Positions 52,562 to 61,049 of a DNA stretch of 64,000 nucleotides are shown piece by piece. A program made the translations under genes and the position numbers. The number at the start of each line of letters is the position of its first letter. The stretch's first letter is position 1. A model generated the notes under the pieces. It made no database searches and had not been told where the DNA came from. It saw only the letters and a program-made list of their open reading frames with translations. The stretch is from Clostridium sp. KNHs205. GTDB lineage: Bacteria > Bacillota > Clostridia > Lachnospirales > Lachnospiraceae. Location of the stretch: contig NZ_JNLE01000003.1 in the NCBI RefSeq assembly GCF_000702945.1, positions 4,511,501-4,575,500 on the forward strand, written 5' to 3'.

Positions 52562-52684
52562 AATTTCCTTTCCAAATATCCTTCTCTATTCCCGGGATAT
52601 CGTAAATCTATCAGCTTCTAACCTGAATAAAACAGGCTGATGCATTGATGGAGCCTTGTCCTCCATTTAGCAGCAGCCTCATAG

Positions 52685-53104
52685 TTATCCTTTGGTATTT
52701 CTGTTTTTATTACCTAATTCTGTTTCCAGTCTTATTATCTTCTTCTGATTCTCATTGAGTTCATCTTTAAGAGACGCTATCAATTTTTCTGCTTCAGCAA
52801 GTTTTGTATTCAGAGACACCAGTTCATGTTTTAATTCAAAGATTTCTTTGGCTTTCTCTTCATTTTCCTGCTCGATTTCTTTTGCCTGTTCTCTGACCTT
52901 AAAATAATCATCTGCTATATTGATTTCCATAAGGATACTTTTCATCTCAGAGTCCAGTAATTTATAAAAATCCTGCTTTTTGAAATCACTATTTTTGTTA
53001 TTAATATAAGATGCCACTTTTTGAAGATACTCTTCACTCTCATATCCGCGCAAAGTATACTTTTTGTTGTTTATTATGACTTCGATATTGTTCATCTTAT
53101 TCAT
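52685..53104 (-). CDS. zapA: Cell division protein ZapA
   Basis: The protein has 139 residues from the ATG at 53104 (AGAGG 7 bases upstream); the longer reading lacks a site. The N-terminal domain NNIEVIINNKKYTLRGYESE, then EYLQKVASYINNK, is the ZapA fold. The rest is a long coiled coil (KEIEQENEEKAKEIFELKHE) used for dimerisation. ZapA bundles FtsZ filaments at the division site. The coiled coil is longer than in B. subtilis ZapA (85 residues), as is usual in Lachnospiraceae. A strong promoter lies at 53174-53202. Confidence 0.9.
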   Translation of the reverse strand: MNKMNNIEVIINNKKYTLRGYESEEYLQKVASYINNKNSDFKKQDFYKLLDSEMKSILMEINIADDYFKVREQAKEIEQENEEKAKEIFELKHELVSLNTKLAEAEKLIASLKDELNENQKKIIRLETELGNKNRNTKG

Positions 53105-53173
53105 GGAGCAGCCTCTTTTGTCTGAACCTTTCGGGAACAGCATACCTTCCTTGTATTTCCTACTATTTGTTCC

Positions 53174-53202
53174 ATTATAATATAACAAATGGTGTAAGGC
53201 AA
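53174..53202 (-). promoter_or_regulatory. SigA promoter of zapA
   Basis: TTGCCT and TATAAT are separated by 17 bases on the minus strand; the -10 lies 69 bases before the chosen ATG. Confidence 0.75.
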
Positions 53203-53262
53203 GTACTTCTTGAGGGAATGCAGGGGTAAGAAATGGCTGGGTGGTGGTCTATGGCGGCGGAC

Positions 53263-53492
53263 GATGAGTTTGGCTTACCTTTATGCATTTCTTGTTCAGG
53301 GTCCCAAATTCCACTAAAATGGCAGCAACTGTTCCTGGCAGGCAGAATTATACCAAACTCGCTGTACCGTTATCTCAGCGTAAGGTTTTGAGCTCAAACA
53401 GTGGTATAATTATGCCTAGTCACAGTTGCTGCCATTTAAGTGTCATTAGGAACCCTTCAATAGAAAATGCCTAAAGGTAAGCCAAACTCATC
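53263..53492. repeat. 230-base imperfect inverted repeat (long hairpin)
   Basis: The ends GATGAGTTTGGCTTACCTTT and its complement match perfectly over 21 bases. Inside, further paired blocks include GCATTT, AATGGCAGCAACTG (14 perfect pairs) and AATTATACCA. The blocks are separated by diverged or length-changed segments. The arms meet near 53378. No frame of note is present. It sits upstream of the zapA promoter in a 900-base gene-free region. It could be a MITE or a structured RNA. Confidence 0.85.
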
Positions 53493-53597
53493 TGGTTATT
53501 AGCAATATATATACATATTGATTTATATTGATTCATTAATTCTTGATAGCTTTAAGTCTGCCTAATCATATACTTATCGATGTTTAAGCCAATATTC

Positions 53598-53690
53598 ATA
53601 TGATATTTTTATTTAAATATGATATATTTTTCTAGATATGATACATTTTCCAAATATGATACATTCTTCTATATATGATACTAAAATACT
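53598..53690 (+). repeat. AT-rich tandem repeat, unit about 19 bases
   Basis: Five copies of a unit beginning ATATGATACATTTT, spaced 18-20 bases apart, lie between the two hairpin elements. The region is nearly pure A/T and could be a bent or easily melted stretch or a remnant of slippage. Confidence 0.7.
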
Positions 53691-53762
53691 TTATCAAATT
53701 TTTAATGATTTACAATTATACTTAAGATTAAAACATCAAAGGCATATTTCCATACGAGCACA

Positions 53763-53991
53763 GGCAAATTGCACAAAGCAGAAAGAACGAATGCGCCTAT
53801 GGAAAGGCATTAGAAGTCCTTTTATCTGGAGATTTTGTGCTATAATATAAAGTAGATTGTTTGAGCGAAGCGAGTTATCTACTTTATATTATGTCAAGCA
53901 CAAAATCTCCAGATAAATTAGGACTTCTTATGCCTTGGAATCGAAGCATGAGTTCTTTCTGCTTTGCGCAATTTGCCGTCCCCTTGCGAAA
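53763..53991. repeat. Long hairpin element, copy 2, with nested hairpin (REP/MITE-like)
   Basis: The outer arms (53763-53819 and 53921-53977) have the same design as the element at 15200: 26 paired bases, a 15-base unpaired loop on each side, then 16 paired bases. The centre has an extra 101 bases that form their own hairpin (ATCTGGAGATTTTGTGCT and ATAATATAAAGTAGAT with complements, 4-base bulge) around GAGCGAAGCGAG. The same flank, GTCCCCTTGCGAAA, follows at 53978-53991. It ends 14 bases before the ruvB stop, so it lies just downstream of ruvB. Confidence 0.88.
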
Positions 53992-54004
53992 CACCCTCCC
54001 CTTT

Positions 54005-55009
54005 TTATTCCTGCCCCTTTTCAGGCAGTCCAAAATGCCGATAAGCCTCCCCCGAAACCATACGGCCTCTGGGAGTCCTAAGAATCAACCCATTTTGTAC
54101 AAGGTAAGGTTCATATACTTCTTCAATGGTCCCCGGATCCTCCCCCAGAGTTGCCGCAACCGTTTCTATTCCTACCGGACCGCCGTTGAATTTCTCGATC
54201 ATTGACAGTATGATTGCCCTATCCATGTTGTCCAGACCAAGTTTGTCTACTTCCAGTAAGTCCAGTGCAAAATCTGCCACTTCTTTGGTTATATGTCCGT
54301 CGTATTTCACCTGGGCGAAGTCACGTACCCGCTTTAAGAGTCTGTTGGCCAGTCTTGGGGTACCTCTTGAACGACGGGCCAGTTCGTAGGCTCCTTCATC
54401 GTCTATATCTACTTTTAAGACTTTTGCGGAGCGGCAGATAATTTCTTTTAGTTCATCGTTTGTATAGAATTCCAGACGGCTTACTACTCCGAACCGGTCT
54501 CTTAAAGGAGGGGTCAGCATTCCGGCTCTGGTGGTAGCTCCTACCAGGGTGAATTTGGGCAGCTCAAGGCGTATTGATTTGGCTGCTGCACCTTTTCCTA
54601 TTACGATATCGATTGCATAATCCTCCATAGCCGGGTACATCAGCTCTTCTACCTGGCGGTTCAGCCGGTGGATTTCGTCTACAAATAAGACATCGCCTTC
54701 TTTTAGATTACTTAAGATTGCTGCCATTTCACCGGGTTTTTCAATAGCCGGACCTGAGGTTACCTTCATATCTACTGACATTTCATTGGCGATAATACCC
54801 GCAAGGGTTGTCTTACCGAGTCCTGGAGGTCCATAGAATAGTACATGGTCTAATGATTCACCTCTTTGCCTGGCTGCTTCTATATATACCTTAAGGTTTG
54901 CTTTTGCTTTTCCTTGTCCGATATAATCTGTCAGCATCTGAGGTCTCAGGGAATTTTCAATTTTCTTATCTTCATCGGTTAAATCAGTTGTTATAATACG
55001 TTTTTCCAT
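54005..55009 (-). CDS. ruvB: Holliday junction branch migration ATPase RuvB
   Basis: RuvB is the hexameric motor that drives branch migration with RuvA. The 334-residue protein has Walker A GPPGLGKTTLA, Walker B DVLFVDEIHRL, the sensor GATTRAGMLT with PPLRDRFG, and a C-terminal winged helix GVETVAATLGEDPGTIEEVY-like stretch (here GIETVAATLGEDPGTIEEVY). Length is standard. It starts 12 bases after the ruvA stop. The hairpin element lies immediately downstream. Confidence 0.98.
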   Translation of the reverse strand: MEKRIITTDLTDEDKKIENSLRPQMLTDYIGQGKAKANLKVYIEAARQRGESLDHVLFYGPPGLGKTTLAGIIANEMSVDMKVTSGPAIEKPGEMAAILSNLKEGDVLFVDEIHRLNRQVEELMYPAMEDYAIDIVIGKGAAAKSIRLELPKFTLVGATTRAGMLTPPLRDRFGVVSRLEFYTNDELKEIICRSAKVLKVDIDDEGAYELARRSRGTPRLANRLLKRVRDFAQVKYDGHITKEVADFALDLLEVDKLGLDNMDRAIILSMIEKFNGGPVGIETVAATLGEDPGTIEEVYEPYLVQNGLILRTPRGRMVSGEAYRHFGLPEKGQE

Positions 55010-55021
55010 TGATATCCCGCC

Positions 55022-55648
55022 TTAAAAACTTATATTCTTTAAGGACAGCTTAAGCACATCCTCCACTGTCAGGTTCTCTGTTATTTCTACACTTCCCACC
55101 GTTTTCGCCGCTTCTGCCGGTGAATATCCAAGTGCTACCAGTGCCTCTATTGCTTCTTTTCTTACTTCGTGAAGTTTATTCTTATCATTGGTAAGTGAAT
55201 TTCCTTCTCCCAGGTTGTTTAATAACCTTTCTTCAAAGGCCTCGCTTAATTTCAGCTTATCTTTTAACTCCAGTATCAGTTTTCCCGCTGTTTTTGTTCC
55301 GATTCCGGGGGCTTTGGCAATGGTCTTGACATCATCTGAGAGTACGGCAAATCTCAGGTCATCGGGTGTAATGGAGGAAAGTATTCCAAGTGCACCTTTG
55401 GGTCCTATTCCATTTACTGTTATCAATAATTTAAATATTTTTAAGTCTTCCTGGGTAAGGAATCCGAATAAGCCCACATAATCTTCCCTTACGTGTAAAT
55501 ATGTATATACAGTAACCATACTGCCTAAGCGAGGCAGGTTACTCAAACTGGATATGGGCATCTTAACGTCGTAACCCAATCCACCGGCTTCCACTACAAT
55601 TCCTTCCTCTGAAACCATTGCAAGCTCACCTTTTATATATGCTATCAT
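55022..55648 (-). CDS. ruvA: Holliday junction DNA-binding protein RuvA
   Basis: The protein has 208 residues from MIAYIKGELAMVSEEGIVVE; AGGA lies 9 bases before the ATG at 55648. The OB fold is followed by helix-hairpin-helix motifs (LITVNGIGPKGALGILSSI; IAKAPGIGTKTAGKLILEL) and the C-terminal domain III that binds RuvB (EAIEALVALGYSPAEAAKTV). A 38-codon N-terminal extension is open but has no ribosome site and is unlike the family. No convincing LexA box is visible upstream. Confidence 0.97.
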   Translation of the reverse strand: MIAYIKGELAMVSEEGIVVEAGGLGYDVKMPISSLSNLPRLGSMVTVYTYLHVREDYVGLFGFLTQEDLKIFKLLITVNGIGPKGALGILSSITPDDLRFAVLSDDVKTIAKAPGIGTKTAGKLILELKDKLKLSEAFEERLLNNLGEGNSLTNDKNKLHEVRKEAIEALVALGYSPAEAAKTVGSVEITENLTVEDVLKLSLKNISF

Positions 55649-55749
55649 ACCTATTCTTCCTGCCTTAATCTTAGTTGAATTAAGTTTTTTGATTTTATTT
55701 ATTGCTCCTGATTCCTTGTTCTTACTATTTGTGCTATTTATCAGATTGA

Positions 55750-55787
55750 CTGATACAGGCACGTTGTATCTGTATCAGCCTTTTTTT
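55750..55787 (+). terminator. Terminator-like hairpin pointing along the plus strand
   Basis: CTGATACAG pairs with CTGTATCAG across an 11-base loop and is followed by CCTTTTTTT on the plus strand. No plus-strand gene lies upstream. On the minus strand, where the beta-mannosidase transcript arrives, there is no T run. Confidence 0.5.
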
Positions 55788-55839
55788 CTGTTATATTTTT
55801 TCATTTAGATATCCCGGTTCTCTCGAACTGCATCTATTT

Positions 55840-58293
55840 CTATTCTCCAATATCATATACAGAACGTATCTTCAGTTCTTTTGTACTTCCTGAAAGTACT
55901 TCGACCCATACTTCCTCTCCGTTGACATCAAAATAATTATCAGAAAGTTTTAAATCACCTTCTGCATTGGATATTTCAACACTTTTTGCATAGGTTTTTG
56001 CATTTACTATCAGACTATTTCCCTGCACCCGGGCTGTAAGACAGGGATTTTCGAATTCAAAGTGCTTTGGTGCCGTAAAGAGACAACTGCCTCTGGAGAT
56101 AACCTTCTCTTCCATTACAAATTCAAAAGTCAGGTAACTGCTCAGCTCATCATATTTACTAAAATCAAGTTTATCAAGCCATATGCTGGTCAGGGCAGGT
56201 ACTGTAACTGTTTCCTCTCCCTTTTGCAGGATTTCCGCTTTTGGATTTCTGAGTGCCCAGCTTACCTTTCCTGTAATGTCTGACATGGTTTCGTTGGCTA
56301 TATTTAATTTAGCTGATTTTTCAATGTCATGAGGTTCCTCAATACAGTGAGGCCTCTGGGTCATCTCCCCTTCTTCTTCACAGGAGATCATTACAGGAGC
56401 AAAAAAACGTTTCTCGTAATAATGCAGTGCTTTCCAGCGTCCGTAATAGTCGATACTTGACCAGGAAGCTACAGGCCAGATGTCATTAAGCTGCCACACG
56501 ATAGCTCCCATACATCTTCCCCTGTGCCTTCTCCAATGTTCTACTCCATAACGGATGGCATCCGCCTGCAGCAACTGGGATGTATAGATTAAATGGTCGA
56601 AATCCTTGGGATAGAGGTAATTATCGGAGATATAATTTAATATCTTACCATTGGCAGCCGTATTTCTCTGATGCATCTCCATAACCCTGGAAAAGATATT
56701 CCTGTCCTTTTTCTCTGTAAAGCTTTCAATGGTCTGTATACAGGGAAAAGACTGAAAACCGAATTCTGAGGCATAACGGAAATGAAATTTCCTATATTCT
56801 GAAAAGGGTTTATTTCCATGCCATACATCCCAGTAATGGGTATCTCCTTTATCCGGATTCCAGGAGTCTATGAAATTACCGCCTGAGGAAGGCGAGGAGG
56901 GCCAGTAAAAGGTTACCGGATCATATTCCTTTACTATCTTTGGAATGATATACTCAAAAATCTTAATATAATCCAGTACCTGCTTGGGAGAAGGCTTCCA
57001 TACCTTGTCCTGCACCTGGGTCTCCATTTCATTATTTCCGCACCAGACTGCAAGACTTGCATGATGTCTGATACGGATAACATTATCTATGGTCTCTTGT
57101 GTTATGTTCTCTTCGAATTCATCATTTAACTCATAGCTGGCACAGGCATACATAAAATCCACCCATACCATTAATCCCAGCTCATCACAGAGATCAAAGA
57201 AATAATCATCCGGGTAGTATCCGCCGCCCCAGATACGAATGGTATTGTGATTAGCTTCGATGCAATCCTTTAAGAGCCTTTCGGTTCTTGACGGAGTAAC
57301 CCTTCCAAGAATATTATCCTCCGGAATATAGTCCGCACCCATGGCAAATACAGCTACACCATTAACCACATGGCAGAAACTCTCCCCCCATTGATCCTTT
57401 TCATTTTTAACAGTTAAGGTGCGAAGACCGATTCTTTTCTCCCAGATATCAAGTATTTCACCTTTATCATTACTAATCTCGCCCCTTATGGTATATAAAG
57501 GCTGCTTGCCGTAACCATTTGGCCACCATAAGCTTGGATTATTAATCTCAATGGTGCCGTCTTCTTTCTGGGGATAGATTTCTCCCTCCATACTAACTGC
57601 CTGAAAGGTTACCTTCTGAGCCAGCTCTTTGCCAAACAGTTCAAGACTCCAGTCTATATCAAGAATCACCTTATCCTTTGCATGCTGCTGTTTTACATAA
57701 ACTTCATCAAAACGGCATTCCTTAATGGACAGGATTTTAACATCCCTGAAAATACCTGCATCAGGAAGTCTTGGACCCCAATCCCAGCCGAACATACAGT
57801 GGGCTTTTCTGATATGTGGAAACCCCTCCATACAATCACCGCTGCCGCCGGTGTAACACTTTTCCTGTTCCTCTTTGATATATCTGGTGGGAGAGAATAA
57901 TTCAATCCTTAACCGATTCGTCCCCTCTTTAGCCAGTTCTTTCATATCAAATTCCCAGATACGGTGCATATTATAACATTTTCCCAGAAAGCTTTCATTA
58001 AGATATATTTCACCCAGGGTGTCTATTCCGTCAAAGCGAAGCAGCAAGCCATCACTCTCAAGAATTTCTTTCTCCAGGTTAAATTCAGTCTCATAAGTAA
58101 AATCCTTCTCCATAAGTTTAAGGGCATCCAACTCATTATCCCTATAAAAAGGATCCGGCATCTTACCTAAGGAAAGAAGGGTCCCATAAACAGAACCGGG
58201 AACTTTAGCAGACATATACTCACTGCCTATCCCATATACATTTTCTCCGTTTATCTTCATCTTCCATGTTCCATTTAAACTAACTGTCTTCAT
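55840..58293 (-). CDS. Beta-mannosidase (GH2)
   Basis: The protein has 817 residues from the ATG at 58293 (AGGAGG 5 bases upstream). It has GH2 build: jelly-roll start SLNGTWKMKINGENVYGIG with KVPGSVYGTLLSLGKMPDPF; central barrel with the acid/base Glu in WCGNNEMETQ; nucleophile Glu in RYASEFGFQSFP; and GAIVWQLNDIWPVASWSSID, all typical of beta-mannosidases. It removes terminal beta-mannose from manno-oligosaccharides in the cytoplasm, as there is no signal peptide. It follows the cardiolipin synthase fusion with a 15-base gap, probably the same transcript though no functional link is clear. Confidence 0.92.
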   Translation of the reverse strand: MKTVSLNGTWKMKINGENVYGIGSEYMSAKVPGSVYGTLLSLGKMPDPFYRDNELDALKLMEKDFTYETEFNLEKEILESDGLLLRFDGIDTLGEIYLNESFLGKCYNMHRIWEFDMKELAKEGTNRLRIELFSPTRYIKEEQEKCYTGGSGDCMEGFPHIRKAHCMFGWDWGPRLPDAGIFRDVKILSIKECRFDEVYVKQQHAKDKVILDIDWSLELFGKELAQKVTFQAVSMEGEIYPQKEDGTIEINNPSLWWPNGYGKQPLYTIRGEISNDKGEILDIWEKRIGLRTLTVKNEKDQWGESFCHVVNGVAVFAMGADYIPEDNILGRVTPSRTERLLKDCIEANHNTIRIWGGGYYPDDYFFDLCDELGLMVWVDFMYACASYELNDEFEENITQETIDNVIRIRHHASLAVWCGNNEMETQVQDKVWKPSPKQVLDYIKIFEYIIPKIVKEYDPVTFYWPSSPSSGGNFIDSWNPDKGDTHYWDVWHGNKPFSEYRKFHFRYASEFGFQSFPCIQTIESFTEKKDRNIFSRVMEMHQRNTAANGKILNYISDNYLYPKDFDHLIYTSQLLQADAIRYGVEHWRRHRGRCMGAIVWQLNDIWPVASWSSIDYYGRWKALHYYEKRFFAPVMISCEEEGEMTQRPHCIEEPHDIEKSAKLNIANETMSDITGKVSWALRNPKAEILQKGEETVTVPALTSIWLDKLDFSKYDELSSYLTFEFVMEEKVISRGSCLFTAPKHFEFENPCLTARVQGNSLIVNAKTYAKSVEISNAEGDLKLSDNYFDVNGEEVWVEVLSGSTKELKIRSVYDIGE

Positions 58294-58308
58294 CAGTGCC
58301 TCCTGCAA

Positions 58309-60834
58309 TTACATTAAGGTAGAAAATAAATTTAAGAATCTCTGATTAAGTTTTAGTAACCAGGGACGATGTTTCCATTCCTCATAGGTAAATTCATGAC
58401 TGATTCCCATGGTAGCAATCAGGTCTTCCTTTATGTTGTCTATTATATCTCTGTTGCACATCCATAAACCACATTCATAATGCAGAAAGAAGCTGCGGTA
58501 ATCCATATTTATGGTACCCACGATACCACAGTCCTCGTTAATGATAGTCTTGGCATGTATAAATCCGGGTGTATACTCATAGATTTTTACTCCACCCTCT
58601 AAAAGCTGCCCATAGTTATAATTTGTAAGTTTCTTAACATTCTTTTTATCCGGTATATTCGGTGTAATGATACGTACATCCACACCGCTTTTTGCTGCTT
58701 CTATCAGTGCCTGCTTCATATCATCCTCTATTACCAGATAAGGAGTGGTTATATAAACATACTTCTTTGCATAGTGAATAATTTGCTTATAGATACTTTC
58801 GATAGGATTGTTGGGTCTGTTGGCAGGTCCGTCAGAAATAACGTGACAATAAACATCATTCTCGGGGAACACCTTTGTAGGGCGATACGGATTATAATCC
58901 ATCCACTCACCGCTTTTTGAGATTTCCCACATCTGCAGGAAGGTAACAGTAAGGCCCCAAACTGCCTCCCCCTCCACTCTGACAGCATTGTCCTTCCATT
59001 TGCCGAAACGCTCTATGAGATTAACATACTCATCTGCCAGATTCATACCCCCGGTATACCCGATATTACCATCAATTACAAGGATCTTTTGATGGCTTCT
59101 GTAATTCATATACAGCTTATCGGTATATTTATGAATAGGATTAAATACTGCTGTCTCAATTCCTTCCGCCTCCAGATTTCTACGGAAATTTGGTGAGGTA
59201 CGGAGGGTTGCGCCAAAGTCATCATACATAAATTTTATCTCTACACCCTGACTCTTTTTCTTAAGCAGCAGAGTATGCATTCTTTCCCAAAGTACCCCTT
59301 CCCCTACTATAAAGAAATTAATAAAGATAAACTGGCTGGCTTCTTCGATGTCTTTAAAAATAGCCTCAAAGGTATCCTCTCCCATTGGATAATAGGAAAC
59401 ACTGTTATTCTTAAACAGCGGGAAATTCTGAGATTCCATATATTTTGACATTCTGCTTTTTGTAGGGTATTTCAGGGCATAACTTTTTGCATTTTCCTCA
59501 TTATAATGCAGGAAGGTATTACCGTGCTGAATACATGCCATGATTTTCTTTTCAATTTTCTGAGTTGATCCTGACTTTCCCCATAAGGCATACATTATAT
59601 GCCCTGTAACGGGAAGCAGTAAAATAATACATATCCAGGATATCTTATAGGAGGAGTTACGGTTGTCATTAACCAACCCCACTATGATAAAGATACTGGC
59701 TACTTCTATAAAAATATAAATGTAAACAGAGCCGCTTACCCAATACCCCAGCATTACTATCAATACCATCTGGATCAATACCAGAATTCCCACCAGGGAA
59801 ACTCTTAGGATTCCGCTTAAATAGCTCTTTGTTGAACCTATAATGTTGTCATTTGCACTCATGTCTTTCCACCTGTTGTTAACTCCTTCCAGACTTCCGG
59901 CAGTCTCTGCTGCTGCAACTTCTCTGGTGTCTGAAGCAAGTTGTTCTCCTTTTCTAATACGGGCAATTACCTTTATATCGGGGAAGGCACGTAAAAGTCG
60001 TCTTTGTATCGGATTTCCCGAGCCGATCATCGACTGAATTCTTGAGAGATAATCTTTCGCCTGAACTTCAATATCCTGTCTAAGAGATTTAAAATCAAAA
60101 TCTTCCAGATAATGATTTCTCTCCAAAAGCTTTTCCTTGTTCTCGTCCATAAATTGTCTGATTTTATCAGCCATTTCGGAGATTCGGTATCCCGAGAGCC
60201 TTTTCTTAAGCTCTTCTTTTGTCTCGTAAATTCTGGTTCTTTCAATATAGTCAGTAAATTCTTCTTTTATATGGAGCAATTCTGCAAAAATGCGATCCAG
60301 CTTGAGGGTCTGAACTATTGTGATCCACATATCTATTATGAACAATAATAGTGCAATGGATACAACATAAATACCTGTAACACGGGGAATTGCCTCATAA
60401 ACACGGACAACTCTCGGCTGCAGTACTCCGATTTCTAAAAGAGACATAAATCCCCAGGCAGTTCCTGCAAGCAGGCATACTCTGCCTTTTATATTAAATA
60501 ATTTATCACTGTAATCCCACCATCTTGCATGAAAAAGAACCTCCATAATCCAGGAAGTAAAATACTCCAGCATACTGGCTAATATCATTCCGCCAAAGAA
60601 AATTATTAAGTATTGTGTTCTTATCTGCCAGAAGAATATGTATATGATAGTTGCGCCTACTCCGTAAATTGGAATAACCGGACCATTAACAAATCCACGA
60701 TTCACAAAAGACTTCTTTCTCACAGATACCAGCGTACTTTCATAAATCCAGCCGATAAAAGAATATGCGAAAAAATTATACAAAATATGCAGTAAATCAA
60801 CTCCGAATATTTTTAGATCAAACATGGCATCCAC
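58309..60834 (-). CDS. Cardiolipin synthase fused to an N-terminal CmpB-like membrane domain
   Basis: The protein has 841 residues against about 480-510 for ordinary Firmicute cardiolipin synthases. Residues 1-190 are a six-helix membrane domain of the 'putative ABC transporter permease' (CmpB-like) type: FFAYSFIGWIYESTLVSVRK, FVNGPVIPIYGVGA. Residues 190-330 are a soluble helical linker. From 340 comes a standard cardiolipin synthase: two helices, then HQKILVIDGNIGYTGGMNLA near 578 and HAKTIINEDCGIVGTINMD near 758, the two HKD phospholipase D motifs. It joins two phosphatidylglycerols into cardiolipin. The fused domain may regulate or localise it. Confidence 0.88.
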   Translation of the reverse strand: MDAMFDLKIFGVDLLHILYNFFAYSFIGWIYESTLVSVRKKSFVNRGFVNGPVIPIYGVGATIIYIFFWQIRTQYLIIFFGGMILASMLEYFTSWIMEVLFHARWWDYSDKLFNIKGRVCLLAGTAWGFMSLLEIGVLQPRVVRVYEAIPRVTGIYVVSIALLLFIIDMWITIVQTLKLDRIFAELLHIKEEFTDYIERTRIYETKEELKKRLSGYRISEMADKIRQFMDENKEKLLERNHYLEDFDFKSLRQDIEVQAKDYLSRIQSMIGSGNPIQRRLLRAFPDIKVIARIRKGEQLASDTREVAAAETAGSLEGVNNRWKDMSANDNIIGSTKSYLSGILRVSLVGILVLIQMVLIVMLGYWVSGSVYIYIFIEVASIFIIVGLVNDNRNSSYKISWICIILLLPVTGHIMYALWGKSGSTQKIEKKIMACIQHGNTFLHYNEENAKSYALKYPTKSRMSKYMESQNFPLFKNNSVSYYPMGEDTFEAIFKDIEEASQFIFINFFIVGEGVLWERMHTLLLKKKSQGVEIKFMYDDFGATLRTSPNFRRNLEAEGIETAVFNPIHKYTDKLYMNYRSHQKILVIDGNIGYTGGMNLADEYVNLIERFGKWKDNAVRVEGEAVWGLTVTFLQMWEISKSGEWMDYNPYRPTKVFPENDVYCHVISDGPANRPNNPIESIYKQIIHYAKKYVYITTPYLVIEDDMKQALIEAAKSGVDVRIITPNIPDKKNVKKLTNYNYGQLLEGGVKIYEYTPGFIHAKTIINEDCGIVGTINMDYRSFFLHYECGLWMCNRDIIDNIKEDLIATMGISHEFTYEEWKHRPWLLKLNQRFLNLFSTLM

Positions 60835-60976
60835 CCTTGTACCAAAATGTAATTAAGACCATTGTAACATAACTGGCAAAGAAAACCTAGATAAATTTTG
60901 CCCTGAGCCCTGTCATTACCTGTTCTGATATTCTTTCCGGCAGCAGTTTTTGTCGAACTGCCAAAAGATTCCCTGC

Positions 60977-61004
60977 TTGTAAACCTGACAGGTTATGATA
61001 CAAT
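60977..61004 (+). promoter_or_regulatory. Promoter of the YprB-like gene with overlapping palindrome
   Basis: TTGTAA and TACAAT are 16 bases apart. The palindrome AACCTGACAGGTT (60982-60994) fills the spacer and overlaps the -35, a typical place for a repressor operator. Confidence 0.5.
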
Positions 61005-61049
61005 ATTCTTATTAAAACCAGTATATTTTATTTTAGAATCGAGGTTTAT

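Noticed and set aside
53763..53991. Retron or group II intron RNA considered for the nested hairpin
   Set aside because: No reverse transcriptase gene lies anywhere near, and no intron domain V/VI or msr-like branch site is visible.
55022..55762. Longer RuvA with a 38-residue N-terminal extension
   Set aside because: No ribosome site for the upstream start; the family begins at MIAYIKG, which has AGGA at good spacing.
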